A DNA stretch of 37,867 nt, taken from IMG/VR virus record IMGVR_UViG_3300031788_000051, positions 1-37,867 of that record. One strand, 5' to 3'. Of this stretch, positions 24,166-30,756 are shown one piece after another. Position 1 is the first letter of the stretch. Each line of letters starts with the position of its first letter. Origin of the DNA: a virus. The position numbers and the translations under genes were made by a program. Below the pieces are notes generated by a model that saw only the letters and a list, made by a program, of their open reading frames with translations, had not been told where the DNA came from and made no database searches.

Positions 24166-26154
24166 TCAGCGGGAATTTCCGTGAATCCAGCCAAAACCAG
24201 GGCGACGCACGACTTTCTTCCGCTTTTTCGACGTGGGCTGCGGTGCCCGCTCAGGCCGCGAGGGTGATGCCGCCGAGGAAGCCGGTGATGGTGAGGACAG
24301 CAGCCCGGCCGCGGCCATCTGCCGCCGCACGAAGGCTTCGCGCTTCGCCTGGACTATCTCCGGCTTGAGCGCCGCGGCTCGCGCCGCCATCTGCCGCGCC
24401 AGGTGTTGCAGCTTCACTCGGATGAACAGCCGGGCTGCATAGGCGTAGACCGCGCAGTCCAGTGACTCGTTGCGCTTTCTGATCGGTTCCCATTTGGATG
24501 TCTCCCCACCTTTAGTTTGCCTTGTAACCAAGGCCTCTGCGGTGAGATGCTCAAAAAACTCGCGGCCGCAGCCCGCGTCGGGGTCCGCCGGGAAGTGGAT
24601 GTAGCCCGGCGCGGTGCTATCAGCGATCTTGAGCCGCGCGAAGATCACATCCTTCGCCGTCGACGCGCCGACCATCACCAGCAGAACGCGCTGCCGGCCG
24701 ACGCGCTTAGCCTCATTCACCAGCGGCGCCGCGGTCAACGAGCTGCCCTTGCATGCGAAGACGCCCTGGCCTTCGCGCCAGCGGCAATAGTCATACACCG
24801 CCTGGGTGCGGTTGCCGTCTCCGGAGTCGACGAACGTGCATGCGGTGGGCAGATCGAGGCCGCTCTCATGCTCGACGCGCATCCGGCGCCAGGCATCGAA
24901 CTCCAGCCACGCGCCCTTGCGGCCGTCAGACGTAGCTCCGTAGAAGACGCGGTGCTCGATCACGCCCGAGACCTCATCCAGTCCCCAGCCCCACCTGGTC
25001 GCCTCGATGCGGTCCGGCTGCACGTCTGCTCCACAGGTCACCGCGACGACCCACGCCGGCGCCGGCGCGTCATACTCCTCGACGCGCTTCTGCAACTCGT
25101 TCAGGTCCGCGCCCTCGGCCTGCTCATCCCAGGGCAGCGCAAGCACCGTGTTGGTGAAGACCTGCAGCTTGTCAGGGATGCCCTGGCACTTCACGAACTC
25201 GGCCGCGATCTCGCCCCAGGTGTAGCCGATGGTCGAGTACAACGCGTTGAGATGGAAGCCGGCCGTTCGCGCACCGGGGTTGTGCGCGATCCACTTGCCG
25301 TTGCGGATCATGGCGTACTTGTCGGCCTCGGTGATCTCGCAGCCGTTCTGCTCGCAGACATAGTAGGCGTCCTCCGGATGATCGACGGGCCACTTCACCT
25401 GCTCCCAGCGCAGGGTCTGCTGGTGACCACATTGCGGGCAGGCGACGTAGAAGTAGCGCTGGTCTGAGTCGCCGAGCGCTTTGGTGATGCGGCAGGTCCT
25501 CCGCAGCGCCGGCGATGACACGCGCGCGTGCTTGCGGTTGGGGAATGTCGCGAGACGCTTCTTGCCCTGGTCGACCGGGTCGCCTTCCTTGTTGGCGGCC
25601 GCCTCGTAGCGGCCTTCCTCGTCGGTGATGAGGACGCGCTTCGGCCGAGAGGCCATCTGCGCCGGCGAGCTGGCCCAGGCGAAATCTAGCTGGCCGCCAG
25701 GGAAGGGCTTGTGCATCGTGTCCTTTCTGCCCTTCATGGCGGCGAAGATGTCCCGGAGCCGGGGCGTGTCGCGGATCATCGGATCGATACGGTCGTTGGA
25801 GATGACCTTGCAGAGATCCTCGGAGGGCTCGACGAAGAGGATGGGCGCGGGGTCGTGCTCGATGTGATAGCCGGCCAGGTACAGCACGATCTGCGTCTTG
25901 CCGACCTGCGACGCCCAGCACAGCACGACTTCCTGAAATGGCGTGCCGGGGCTGAGGACCTGCATAGGCTCGCGCTGGTACTCCGCGTCGGAGATGTGGA
26001 ATTTGCCGGGGCGCGCGGACCCTTCCGGCGAGAGCATTGCGTACTTGTCGCACCACTCGGCGAGGTCCAGCCGCTCCGGCGGCCGCACCAGCGCGCAGCT
26101 ATCGAAGAGCGCCTGGTCAAACGCTGCGAGGCCCTCGCGGCTAGACGCGAGCAC
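24166..26154 (-). CDS. Terminase large subunit (gpA type)
   Basis: A 662-residue ATPase-nuclease that cuts concatemers and drives packaging. Walker A is ASQVGKTQ (81-88); Walker B is RVLITDEEG (D178, E179). A zinc-finger-like pair (CPQCG and CEQNGC) lies in the middle, as in lambda gpA. Nuclease-domain acidic residues occur in GADVQPDR, FVDSGDGNRT and ESLDCAVYAYAA. I choose GTG 26154 because the frame upstream is a shadow of the small subunit; it overlaps that gene by 14 bases. The C-terminus is basic (SKKRKKVVRR). Confidence 0.92.
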   Translation of the reverse strand: MLASSREGLAAFDQALFDSCALVRPPERLDLAEWCDKYAMLSPEGSARPGKFHISDAEYQREPMQVLSPGTPFQEVVLCWASQVGKTQIVLYLAGYHIEHDPAPILFVEPSEDLCKVISNDRIDPMIRDTPRLRDIFAAMKGRKDTMHKPFPGGQLDFAWASSPAQMASRPKRVLITDEEGRYEAAANKEGDPVDQGKKRLATFPNRKHARVSSPALRRTCRITKALGDSDQRYFYVACPQCGHQQTLRWEQVKWPVDHPEDAYYVCEQNGCEITEADKYAMIRNGKWIAHNPGARTAGFHLNALYSTIGYTWGEIAAEFVKCQGIPDKLQVFTNTVLALPWDEQAEGADLNELQKRVEEYDAPAPAWVVAVTCGADVQPDRIEATRWGWGLDEVSGVIEHRVFYGATSDGRKGAWLEFDAWRRMRVEHESGLDLPTACTFVDSGDGNRTQAVYDYCRWREGQGVFACKGSSLTAAPLVNEAKRVGRQRVLLVMVGASTAKDVIFARLKIADSTAPGYIHFPADPDAGCGREFFEHLTAEALVTRQTKGGETSKWEPIRKRNESLDCAVYAYAARLFIRVKLQHLARQMAARAAALKPEIVQAKREAFVRRQMAAAGLLSSPSPASSAASPSRPERAPQPTSKKRKKVVRRPGFGWIHGNSR

Positions 26155-26899
26155 GGAAGTACCCCTTGACCTGGTCACGCAGATCGCGCGCAGCGCGCAC
26201 CAGCGCGTTGGCCTCCCGCAACGCCTCCGGCTGGGTGGCGATGGTGAGGAGATAGCCCAGCACGTGTGGGTAGATCGGGCCGGCCGCGGACGCTGCCAGC
26301 TCGTCGACGACGTCGCCGGCACCCTCCGCCTGGTCCACCGGCAGGTCGACGACGGCGCCAGTGGAGATCTCGCGGCAGAGGTTCTCGAGCTCCTCCTTGA
26401 TGACGGCCTCGCGCGTGGTCCGCGTCTTCTCGCCCTCGATGCGGCTGGCCAGCTTCGGCGCCAGGCTCAGCAGCTTCGCGCGGAGGTTGCCCATCATCCG
26501 GTCCAGCCGCGTCTTTGCGTCCGGGATCGAGATTACCTGGCCCCGCAGCCGGCCGAGTTGCAGCTCCTTCAGGTTGGCCTCGGCGCGGGTCTTGCGCAGG
26601 TTCGCCGCGCGGATGTCTTCCTTGCCACCGCGGCCGCTGTCGGAACTCTCACCGTCAAGATCGCCGTCGTCACTTCCGCCATTTCCGTCACCATGCTCGA
26701 GCGCGATCCGGTAGCCGACGAACCACTCCAGCACGTCGCACCACACGAAGCTCCGCGACCGGCCGGAGCCAGACGACGGTAAACCCTTATGATTGATATA
26801 GTTATTGAGCTGCCGCGTCGAGACGCCGAGAAGATCGGCCACCGTCTCCGCGTCCATCGCCTCGTGCTTACCCGACTTAGCCACCTGCGAAACCCTCAT
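26141..26899 (-). CDS. Terminase small subunit (Nu1 type)
   Basis: A 252-residue DNA-recognition subunit. A helix-turn-helix at residues 15-42 (MDAETVADLLGVSTRQLNNYI and GLP) is typical of Nu1 proteins, followed by a linker rich in Asp, Gly and Ser and a long helical region (EDIRAANLRKTRAEANLKELQLGRL). The C-terminal part binds the large subunit in relatives. It starts at ATG 26899 and overlaps the large subunit start. The cos site would be expected just upstream. Confidence 0.88.
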   Translation of the reverse strand: MRVSQVAKSGKHEAMDAETVADLLGVSTRQLNNYINHKGLPSSGSGRSRSFVWCDVLEWFVGYRIALEHGDGNGGSDDGDLDGESSDSGRGGKEDIRAANLRKTRAEANLKELQLGRLRGQVISIPDAKTRLDRMMGNLRAKLLSLAPKLASRIEGEKTRTTREAVIKEELENLCREISTGAVVDLPVDQAEGAGDVVDELAASAAGPIYPHVLGYLLTIATQPEALREANALVRAARDLRDQVKGYFRARV

Positions 26900-27049
26900 G
26901 GAAACGGAAATGCCCTTTTTGGGCTTTATATAGGCGCGCCGAGCGGTGGCGCGTTACCCGCGCGGCGGAAAGTCCAGAGAGTACCTATGGACACTCCCCG
27001 GACGCTGAGCCCCTCCTTCGCCCAGGTCGAGCGCTGGCAGGCGTGATGG
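26900..27049. other. Non-coding region upstream of terminase (cos/promoter candidate)
   Basis: Some 150 bases without a supported gene. On the minus strand there is a TATATA/TATAAA box at about 26930-26937 and a small hairpin (GCCC, five A, GGGC), but no clear -35. In lambda, cos lies in this place. No repeat set resembling cosB could be identified by eye, so this is positional inference. Confidence 0.3.
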
Positions 27050-27595
27050 TTATCGGTTGGCAGCCGTCATCATGTCAAAGCCTGCTTGCTTGTGTGCCCA
27101 GCGCGGCGGATCGCCGTGCTCGATGCCGGCGACGTGCTCGTAGTCTTTGGCGCTGACTAAAGGCATCTCGTACTGTCCTGCGATTGCGATGGGCACACCA
27201 GCGCACGAAAGCACAGCCGCACGCCGAAGGGTGACGGTCGCGCGTGAGAACTCACGCATCGACTGCTCCAGCGCTGCATCGATCACGATTAGCAGACGGA
27301 TGCGTTCAGTGTCAGCGTCCATCTTGAGCCAGCCACACGCGCACTCGAATGACCGCTCCCACTCGGTGCGCTGGCGCTGGTCTGGTCTACAGTCTTCAAT
27401 CCACCAGCGAGCAAGGATCGCGGCATCGGAGGGCAAGCCACACACCGTCTGACAGGCATCAGCAACTGCACTATCTATCAATCGACGCCAGAATAAGAGC
27501 TGTGAATCTGGCATCACACGCCGGCGTGCCGGCGCAGACGCGACGAGGCTGCGGTTGGTCTTGCTTGCGGTGAGTTGAACGCTTGGGCCCGACAT
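27050..27595 (-). CDS. Hypothetical protein upstream of terminase
   Basis: A 181-residue protein not recognised. I use ATG 27595 because GGAG lies seven bases upstream; a GTG at 27613 is also in frame. The core is FWRRLIDSAVADACQTVCGLPSDAAILARWWIEDC followed by WERSFECACGWLKMDADTERIRLLIVIDAAL, a helical, Trp- and Cys-containing protein. No paired Cys motif for metal binding is obvious. It follows the small ribbon-helix-helix gene and may regulate or support late expression. Confidence 0.6.
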   Translation of the reverse strand: MSGPSVQLTASKTNRSLVASAPARRRVMPDSQLLFWRRLIDSAVADACQTVCGLPSDAAILARWWIEDCRPDQRQRTEWERSFECACGWLKMDADTERIRLLIVIDAALEQSMREFSRATVTLRRAAVLSCAGVPIAIAGQYEMPLVSAKDYEHVAGIEHGDPPRWAHKQAGFDMMTAANR

Positions 27596-27651
27596 CGAAC
27601 TCCATTCTGACACTCAGAATGCCGCAGAACGTGCCGTGTAAAGCTACTTTG

Positions 27652-27867
27652 TTACGTGAAGAGTTTCGGCTGGCCACTTCCGGCGATGATGAGCCGCTCG
27701 ACCACCTGCGTCATCGATTCAGGGCGTCCGTCGTTGCGCAAACGCGCCTGCTCAATCAGTTGCTGCTTCTGTTCTGGGCGTAACCGGAAGTTCATCAGGA
27801 CTCGGCGTCGCGGCAAACCTGTTCGTTGCGCTGGCGCAACCCCTGTCGATCTGAGGGGGGCGCTCAT
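27652..27867 (-). CDS. Ribbon-helix-helix regulator
   Basis: A 71-residue protein starting at ATG 27867. Residues 24-64 (LMNFRLRPEQKQQLIEQARLRNDGRPESMTQVVERLI) have the beta-strand, helix, turn and helix pattern of Arc/MetJ-type DNA-binding dimers. The N-terminal 20 residues are basic. It diverges from the SWIM-domain gene and is the first gene on the minus strand before the terminase operon, so it may regulate either promoter. Confidence 0.7.
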   Translation of the reverse strand: MSAPLRSTGVAPAQRTGLPRRRVLMNFRLRPEQKQQLIEQARLRNDGRPESMTQVVERLIIAGSGQPKLFT

Positions 27868-27948
27868 ATCTCGACTCTAGTCCTTATGTGCGCGGTTTTT
27901 GCTCAAATCGACGCTCCGATGCCACGATTCCCGCCGAGGCAGACATCG
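27868..27948. promoter_or_regulatory. Divergent intergenic region
   Basis: The space between two divergent genes, so at least two promoters are expected. No consensus -35/-10 pair was convincing on either strand. A GAGGC site (27937-27941) serves the plus-strand gene start at 27949. Confidence 0.3.
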
Positions 27949-28566
27949 ATGGCGAACTTCCCTTCCCGTCCCGACTGGCGTCGCAAGCGGCCGGCGCCGC
28001 GCAAAGCTGCAGGTGCTCCACTTTCGCTCAGCGAGAACATCGTCTGGAAGCGCATCGTCGAGCCACGCGAGCGGTATCGGATCGTCTATCGTGATGGCGA
28101 CAACGTGATGAGTGACCGCACGGTCGAGCTACTAAAGATCGGCGAGTTCAGTCACAAGATTTACTTCGGCGTGATGCACGCCGGCATCTTCAAGACGCTG
28201 CGATCGGACCGCATCGTCAGTGTCGTCGAGCAGCTCACCCAGGGCCACGAACCCAGCATCCGGCCGCAGCCGACTTACTCGACGCAACTACCAGGATTCC
28301 CGCTGCCCAACGCGGTTTTCAAGATGCCGACGACAGCGGTGAGTAACAAGACGTGGACGGTCGATCTGAACAAATACACCTGCACCTGTCCTGAGAAGCG
28401 CATCCGCAGCGGCTTTGGCTATGAGAGTGGGCAGCTGGGTTTCGTGTGCCCTCACATGGCGAAGGCCATCCTCACCTACCTGCCTAAAAGCGCTGAAGGC
28501 TGGTCGCAGGAGCTACTGATCTTCCTCCGCGACACCACGCGCATCCACATCGACAATCTCACTTAG
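27949..28566 (+). CDS. SWIM zinc-finger protein
   Basis: A 205-residue protein (ATG 27949; ATG 27919 in the same frame is possible). The C-terminal half has a SWIM finger: C145, C147, C167 and H169 (TCTCPEK and FVCPHM), preceded by the typical WTVDLNKY strand. SWIM fingers bind DNA or proteins, often beside ATPases or transposases; this one is alone. The middle (RYRIVYRDGDNV to GIFKTLRSDRIV) is a small beta domain also found at the C-terminus of the gene at 34589. It is the only plus-strand gene in this stretch. Its 3' end overlaps a small convergent gene by 54 bases. Confidence 0.8.
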   Translation: MANFPSRPDWRRKRPAPRKAAGAPLSLSENIVWKRIVEPRERYRIVYRDGDNVMSDRTVELLKIGEFSHKIYFGVMHAGIFKTLRSDRIVSVVEQLTQGHEPSIRPQPTYSTQLPGFPLPNAVFKMPTTAVSNKTWTVDLNKYTCTCPEKRIRSGFGYESGQLGFVCPHMAKAILTYLPKSAEGWSQELLIFLRDTTRIHIDNLT

Positions 28567-28680
28567 AGGCATCACCGGCGGGAACATCGAGTCGTAGGGC
28601 ACGAACGGCCTCTGTGCCGCCCAGGCCCGCGCGCGCAGGAAGGCTAGTTTGTCCAACTCGGCATCACCGATGTCGCTCAT
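28513..28680 (-). CDS. Small hypothetical protein (55 residues)
   Basis: ATG 28680 overlaps the stop codon of the KH-protein gene (ATGA), which supports translation. The product reads MSDIGDAELDKLAFLRAR at the start and has a PYDSMFPPVMPLSE stretch. No family was recognised. The gene ends inside the convergent SWIM gene. Confidence 0.5.
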   Translation of the reverse strand: MSDIGDAELDKLAFLRARAWAAQRPFVPYDSMFPPVMPLSEIVDVDARGVAEEDQ

Positions 28681-28967
28681 CGCCGGAGCCCTTCCCTGTC
28701 ACGATCCGACTCGACGAGGTTCAGCTCGAGGTGAAGGCCTTCCCGGCCGCAGGCCGCGCCGAGCACCGTGCGGATGGACCGAGCCATTCTGCCCTGTTTA
28801 CCGATCATCTGGCCCACATCGCCCGGCGCCGTGACGATGGTCAGCAAGATCCCCTGGTCCCCACACATCGATCCCGCGACATTCACCGCGTCCGGCGTAT
28901 TCACCACGGCTGTCACCATCGTCCTCGCTAACATCTCCATGCTCCTGCACTTCTCTTCATCGGTCAT
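28677..28967 (-). CDS. KhpA-like KH-domain RNA-binding protein
   Basis: A 96-residue protein starting at ATG 28967, with AAAAGGAG seven bases upstream. It carries the KH signature: a strand (GILLTIVTAP), then DVGQMIGKQGRMARSIRTVL with the GKQG loop at residues 56-59, followed by a strand (LHLELNLVES). This is the KhpA/YlqC type, a small single-KH chaperone of RNA. An N-terminal helical extension (1-30) is added. KhpA is normally a chromosomal housekeeping gene, so a copy in a phage early operon is unusual. It could affect mRNA or sRNA handling, but the target is unknown. Confidence 0.8.
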   Translation of the reverse strand: MTDEEKCRSMEMLARTMVTAVVNTPDAVNVAGSMCGDQGILLTIVTAPGDVGQMIGKQGRMARSIRTVLGAACGREGLHLELNLVESDRDREGLRR

Positions 28968-28981
28968 CGTGTGGCTCCTTT

Positions 28982-29158
28982 TCAAAACAGATTCTCCTGC
29001 ACCGCGGCCGGGGGCACCGCCGGCAGATCTTCCAGCTTCTTCAGGCAGACCAGGCATGCCCCGCGGAGTCCGTTATCGATGCGGTGCAGCGTGGCCTTCC
29101 CGCACTTGGCACACCACACACTCGCCTCGACCGTCCCCTTCGTGAAGCGCTCGGCCAT
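28982..29158 (-). CDS. Small zinc-ribbon protein
   Basis: A 58-residue protein with two Cys pairs: C16 and C19 (WCAKCGK), C35 and C38 (ACLVCLKK), spaced as in a zinc ribbon. AAAGGAGAG precedes ATG 29158. Its role is unknown; small zinc ribbons in phages may bind nucleic acid or host polymerase. It lies 14 bases before the KH gene, in the same operon. Confidence 0.7.
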   Translation of the reverse strand: MAERFTKGTVEASVWCAKCGKATLHRIDNGLRGACLVCLKKLEDLPAVPPAAVQENLF

Positions 29159-29171
29159 CGCTCTCTCCTTT

Positions 29172-29207
29172 GGGTGCCTGGGTGCCCAGGCTCCCGGGCG
29201 CTCAGCC
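29172..29207. repeat. Octamer array A1
   Basis: Four 8-base units (GGGTGCCT, GGGTGCCC, AGGCTCCC, GGGCGCTC) in perfect phase, with the palindromic core GCCTGGGTGCCCAGGC. The last unit supplies the TGA stop codon of the 102-residue gene on the minus strand. Confidence 0.9.
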
Positions 29208-29510
29208 AAAAGTGATCTTGGACGGACTGCCCGTCGCTTCCATACGGGCGTTCGCGCGGTCCTCATAACGCTGCACTTCACGCTCGGCCTCGTCCGCGAG
29301 CTCCTGCTCATACTCGTCCAGAGTGAACACGCCCTTCGCCATCAGCAGCCTCACCAGCGCGGCTTGGTCACACTTCGACAGATTGACGCCGGTGCGGAGA
29401 CTCTTTGGGCTGGTCCCAGCGGCAGCGTCGCCCTGGGTCATCTCATAAGCCACACCCGATTGAATCGCGTGGCCCGCGGCGTGATACCTCGTTCTGCTTT
29501 CTTCGCTCAT
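29202..29510 (-). CDS. Hypothetical helical protein (102 residues)
   Basis: Start at ATG 29510, with GGAGG seven bases upstream. The second half is helical and charged (DEYEQELADEAEREVQRYEDRAN). SKCDQAALVRLLMAKGVFTLDEYEQEL resembles a small winged-helix or helical domain seen in unannotated phage proteins. The stop codon lies in array A1. Not recognised further. Confidence 0.6.
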   Translation of the reverse strand: MSEESRTRYHAAGHAIQSGVAYEMTQGDAAAGTSPKSLRTGVNLSKCDQAALVRLLMAKGVFTLDEYEQELADEAEREVQRYEDRANARMEATGSPSKITFG

Positions 29511-29532
29511 GGATCCTCCATTCCTAACCTCT

Positions 29533-29564
29533 GGGTGCCCAGGCTCCCGGGCGCTCAGGCACCC
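29533..29564. repeat. Octamer array A2
   Basis: Four phased units (GGGTGCCC, AGGCTCCC, GGGCGCTC, AGGCACCC). The stop codon of the ParG-like gene (29555-29557) is formed by the junction of the third and fourth units. Confidence 0.9.
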
Positions 29565-29842
29565 ACATACTTCTGCAACAACATCTCGACCAGGTCGGAG
29601 AAGTCGCCGCCGTTGGCGTCCACCCACTTACGCTCGGCCGCGCGGCGCGTCTCCTTGCGCAGGTAGACCTTCACCGGCGCGAAGTCCGGGTGCGATCGCT
29701 TCGCCGTCCCCTGCAAGGGAAGACCAGCGGCTGGGCGCTTGAGCGCCTGGGTGCCTGAGCGCCCAGGTGCCCGGGTGCCCGACGCCTGAGTACCCACAGT
29801 CTTCACCGCCTTCATTCCTTCGAACGCTTTTGCCAGATTCAT
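29555..29842 (-). CDS. ParG-like ribbon-helix-helix protein with a repeat array in its linker
   Basis: A 95-residue protein. The C-terminal domain (about 55-93: FAPVKVYLRKETRRAAERKW and GGDFSDLVEMLLQKYV) is a ribbon-helix-helix fold, as in ParG-type centromere-binding proteins. The N-terminal 16 residues may be a flexible arm like the one ParG uses to stimulate ParF. Residues 17-37 (GTQASGTRAPGRSGTQAL and following) are encoded entirely by octamer array A3, so repeat DNA has been adopted into the protein. Its ATG overlaps the upstream stop (ATGA). It lies one gene away from parA. Confidence 0.7.
   Translation of the reverse strand: MNLAKAFEGMKAVKTVGTQASGTRAPGRSGTQALKRPAAGLPLQGTAKRSHPDFAPVKVYLRKETRRAAERKWVDANGGDFSDLVEMLLQKYVGA
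29733..29795. repeat. Octamer array A3, inside a coding sequence
   Basis: Units GGGCGCTT, GAGCGCCT, GGGTGCCT, GAGCGCCC, AGGTGCCC, GGGTGCCC and a degenerate end. On the coding strand these read through without a stop. Unlike the other arrays, GAGCGCCT rather than AGGCGCTC is on the plus strand: the opposite orientation. Confidence 0.85.
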
Positions 29843-30060
29843 GGACGCACCCCCGCCTTCGCTGCCGATAGCTTCATCACATCGTTCTTCGTCGCGACCT
29901 TGAGCATCTCCTCGGGCGCATAGGGCACCACGCGCGCCGGCAGACCAGCGGCGACCGTGCGCTGATAAGCGTCGGCCGCCTCTGAAGTCAGGAAGCCCTT
30001 CACTGCACTCCAGGTCAGGAGCTTTGAGTCGCGATACTCGACCACGAAGAGTCTCCTCAT
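29839..30060 (-). CDS. Small hypothetical protein between ParA and ParG-like genes
   Basis: A 73-residue protein starting at ATG 30060, overlapping the parA stop codon, with its own stop overlapping the next ATG (both ATGA). Sequence MRRLFVVEYRDSKLLTWSAV, then LTSEAADAYQRTVAAGLPARVVPYAPEEM, suggests a small alpha/beta fold. Strict coupling implies it is made in step with ParA and the ParG-like protein. Confidence 0.65.
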   Translation of the reverse strand: MRRLFVVEYRDSKLLTWSAVKGFLTSEAADAYQRTVAAGLPARVVPYAPEEMLKVATKNDVMKLSAAKAGVRP

Positions 30061-30677
30061 CGCGCACCTGCCTTGAGTTCGTGCCCGGCGGCTTCGTAGG
30101 CAGCCCACGCGCGCTCAGCCTGGCGGTCGTCGACGGCGTCCACGATCAGCCCTTCGCCCGCGGCCTTCTCGAAGGCCTTGAGCCGTGGGATCTCTGCTTT
30201 GAATACCGGTGCGCCGATCGAGCGCAGCAGCTCGCGGAGGTCCGCTGCCTGGCGCGCTGCGTCCGGAGCCACGCGCGTAAGCAGCACTTTGTAGTTGTCG
30301 ATCTTGAGCTGCTGCAACGCACGCACCGTCTGCCCCAGCCCGTCAGTGTCGAGAGCGGATGGCACGGCGGGAATCACCAGCAGGTCGCAACCCTCGGCCG
30401 CGGCTTCGAGATCGGCGGCGCTCGGCCGCTGCCCGGTGTCGATCACGATGTGCGGATACTCGCGCGCCAGCTTCGCAGCCATATCGATCGGCTCGACGCG
30501 CAGAGGGAACGCGCCGGCTTTCGCGCGCTGCGCCCAGGCCGTGGCGTTGCGCGTGGAGTCGCCATCCAGCAGCAACGCCGGCTTGTTTTTCGAGAGTTGA
30601 TTGAGGAAGGCGGCCGCGTGGACCGCGGTGGTGGTCTTGCCCACGCCGCCTTTGTAACTCGCTACGGTCAGGATCAT
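30057..30677 (-). CDS. parA: ParA/ParF-type partition ATPase
   Basis: A 206-residue ATPase, the length of ParF from plasmid TP228. The deviant Walker A KGGVGKTT lies at 9-16 with the signature lysine K9; switch regions follow as LLLDGDS and HIVIDTGQR. No N-terminal DNA-binding domain is present, so it is the small (type Ib) class that pairs with ribbon-helix-helix partners. TAGGAG precedes ATG 30677. It would position or segregate the replicon on the nucleoid. MinD/Soj-like roles cannot be excluded. Confidence 0.88.
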   Translation of the reverse strand: MILTVASYKGGVGKTTTAVHAAAFLNQLSKNKPALLLDGDSTRNATAWAQRAKAGAFPLRVEPIDMAAKLAREYPHIVIDTGQRPSAADLEAAAEGCDLLVIPAVPSALDTDGLGQTVRALQQLKIDNYKVLLTRVAPDAARQAADLRELLRSIGAPVFKAEIPRLKAFEKAAGEGLIVDAVDDRQAERAWAAYEAAGHELKAGAR

Positions 30678-30724
30678 GTTGGCTCCTAAGTGCTCGGGGT
30701 TGATGCTCGGGAAAAAGGAACTGC

Positions 30725-30756
30725 GGGTGCCTGGGTGCCCAGGCACCCACGCTCAT
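30725..30756. repeat. Octamer array A4
   Basis: Units GGGTGCCT, GGGTGCCC and AGGCACCC, then the degenerate unit ACGCTCAT, which contains the stop codon of the HerA-like gene. It lies 48 bases upstream of parA, where ParF-type systems keep their centromere. Confidence 0.9.

Noticed and set aside
26988-27046. 19-codon plus-strand frame upstream of the terminase operon
   Set aside because: Too short, no ribosome binding site, and no coupling to a neighbour.
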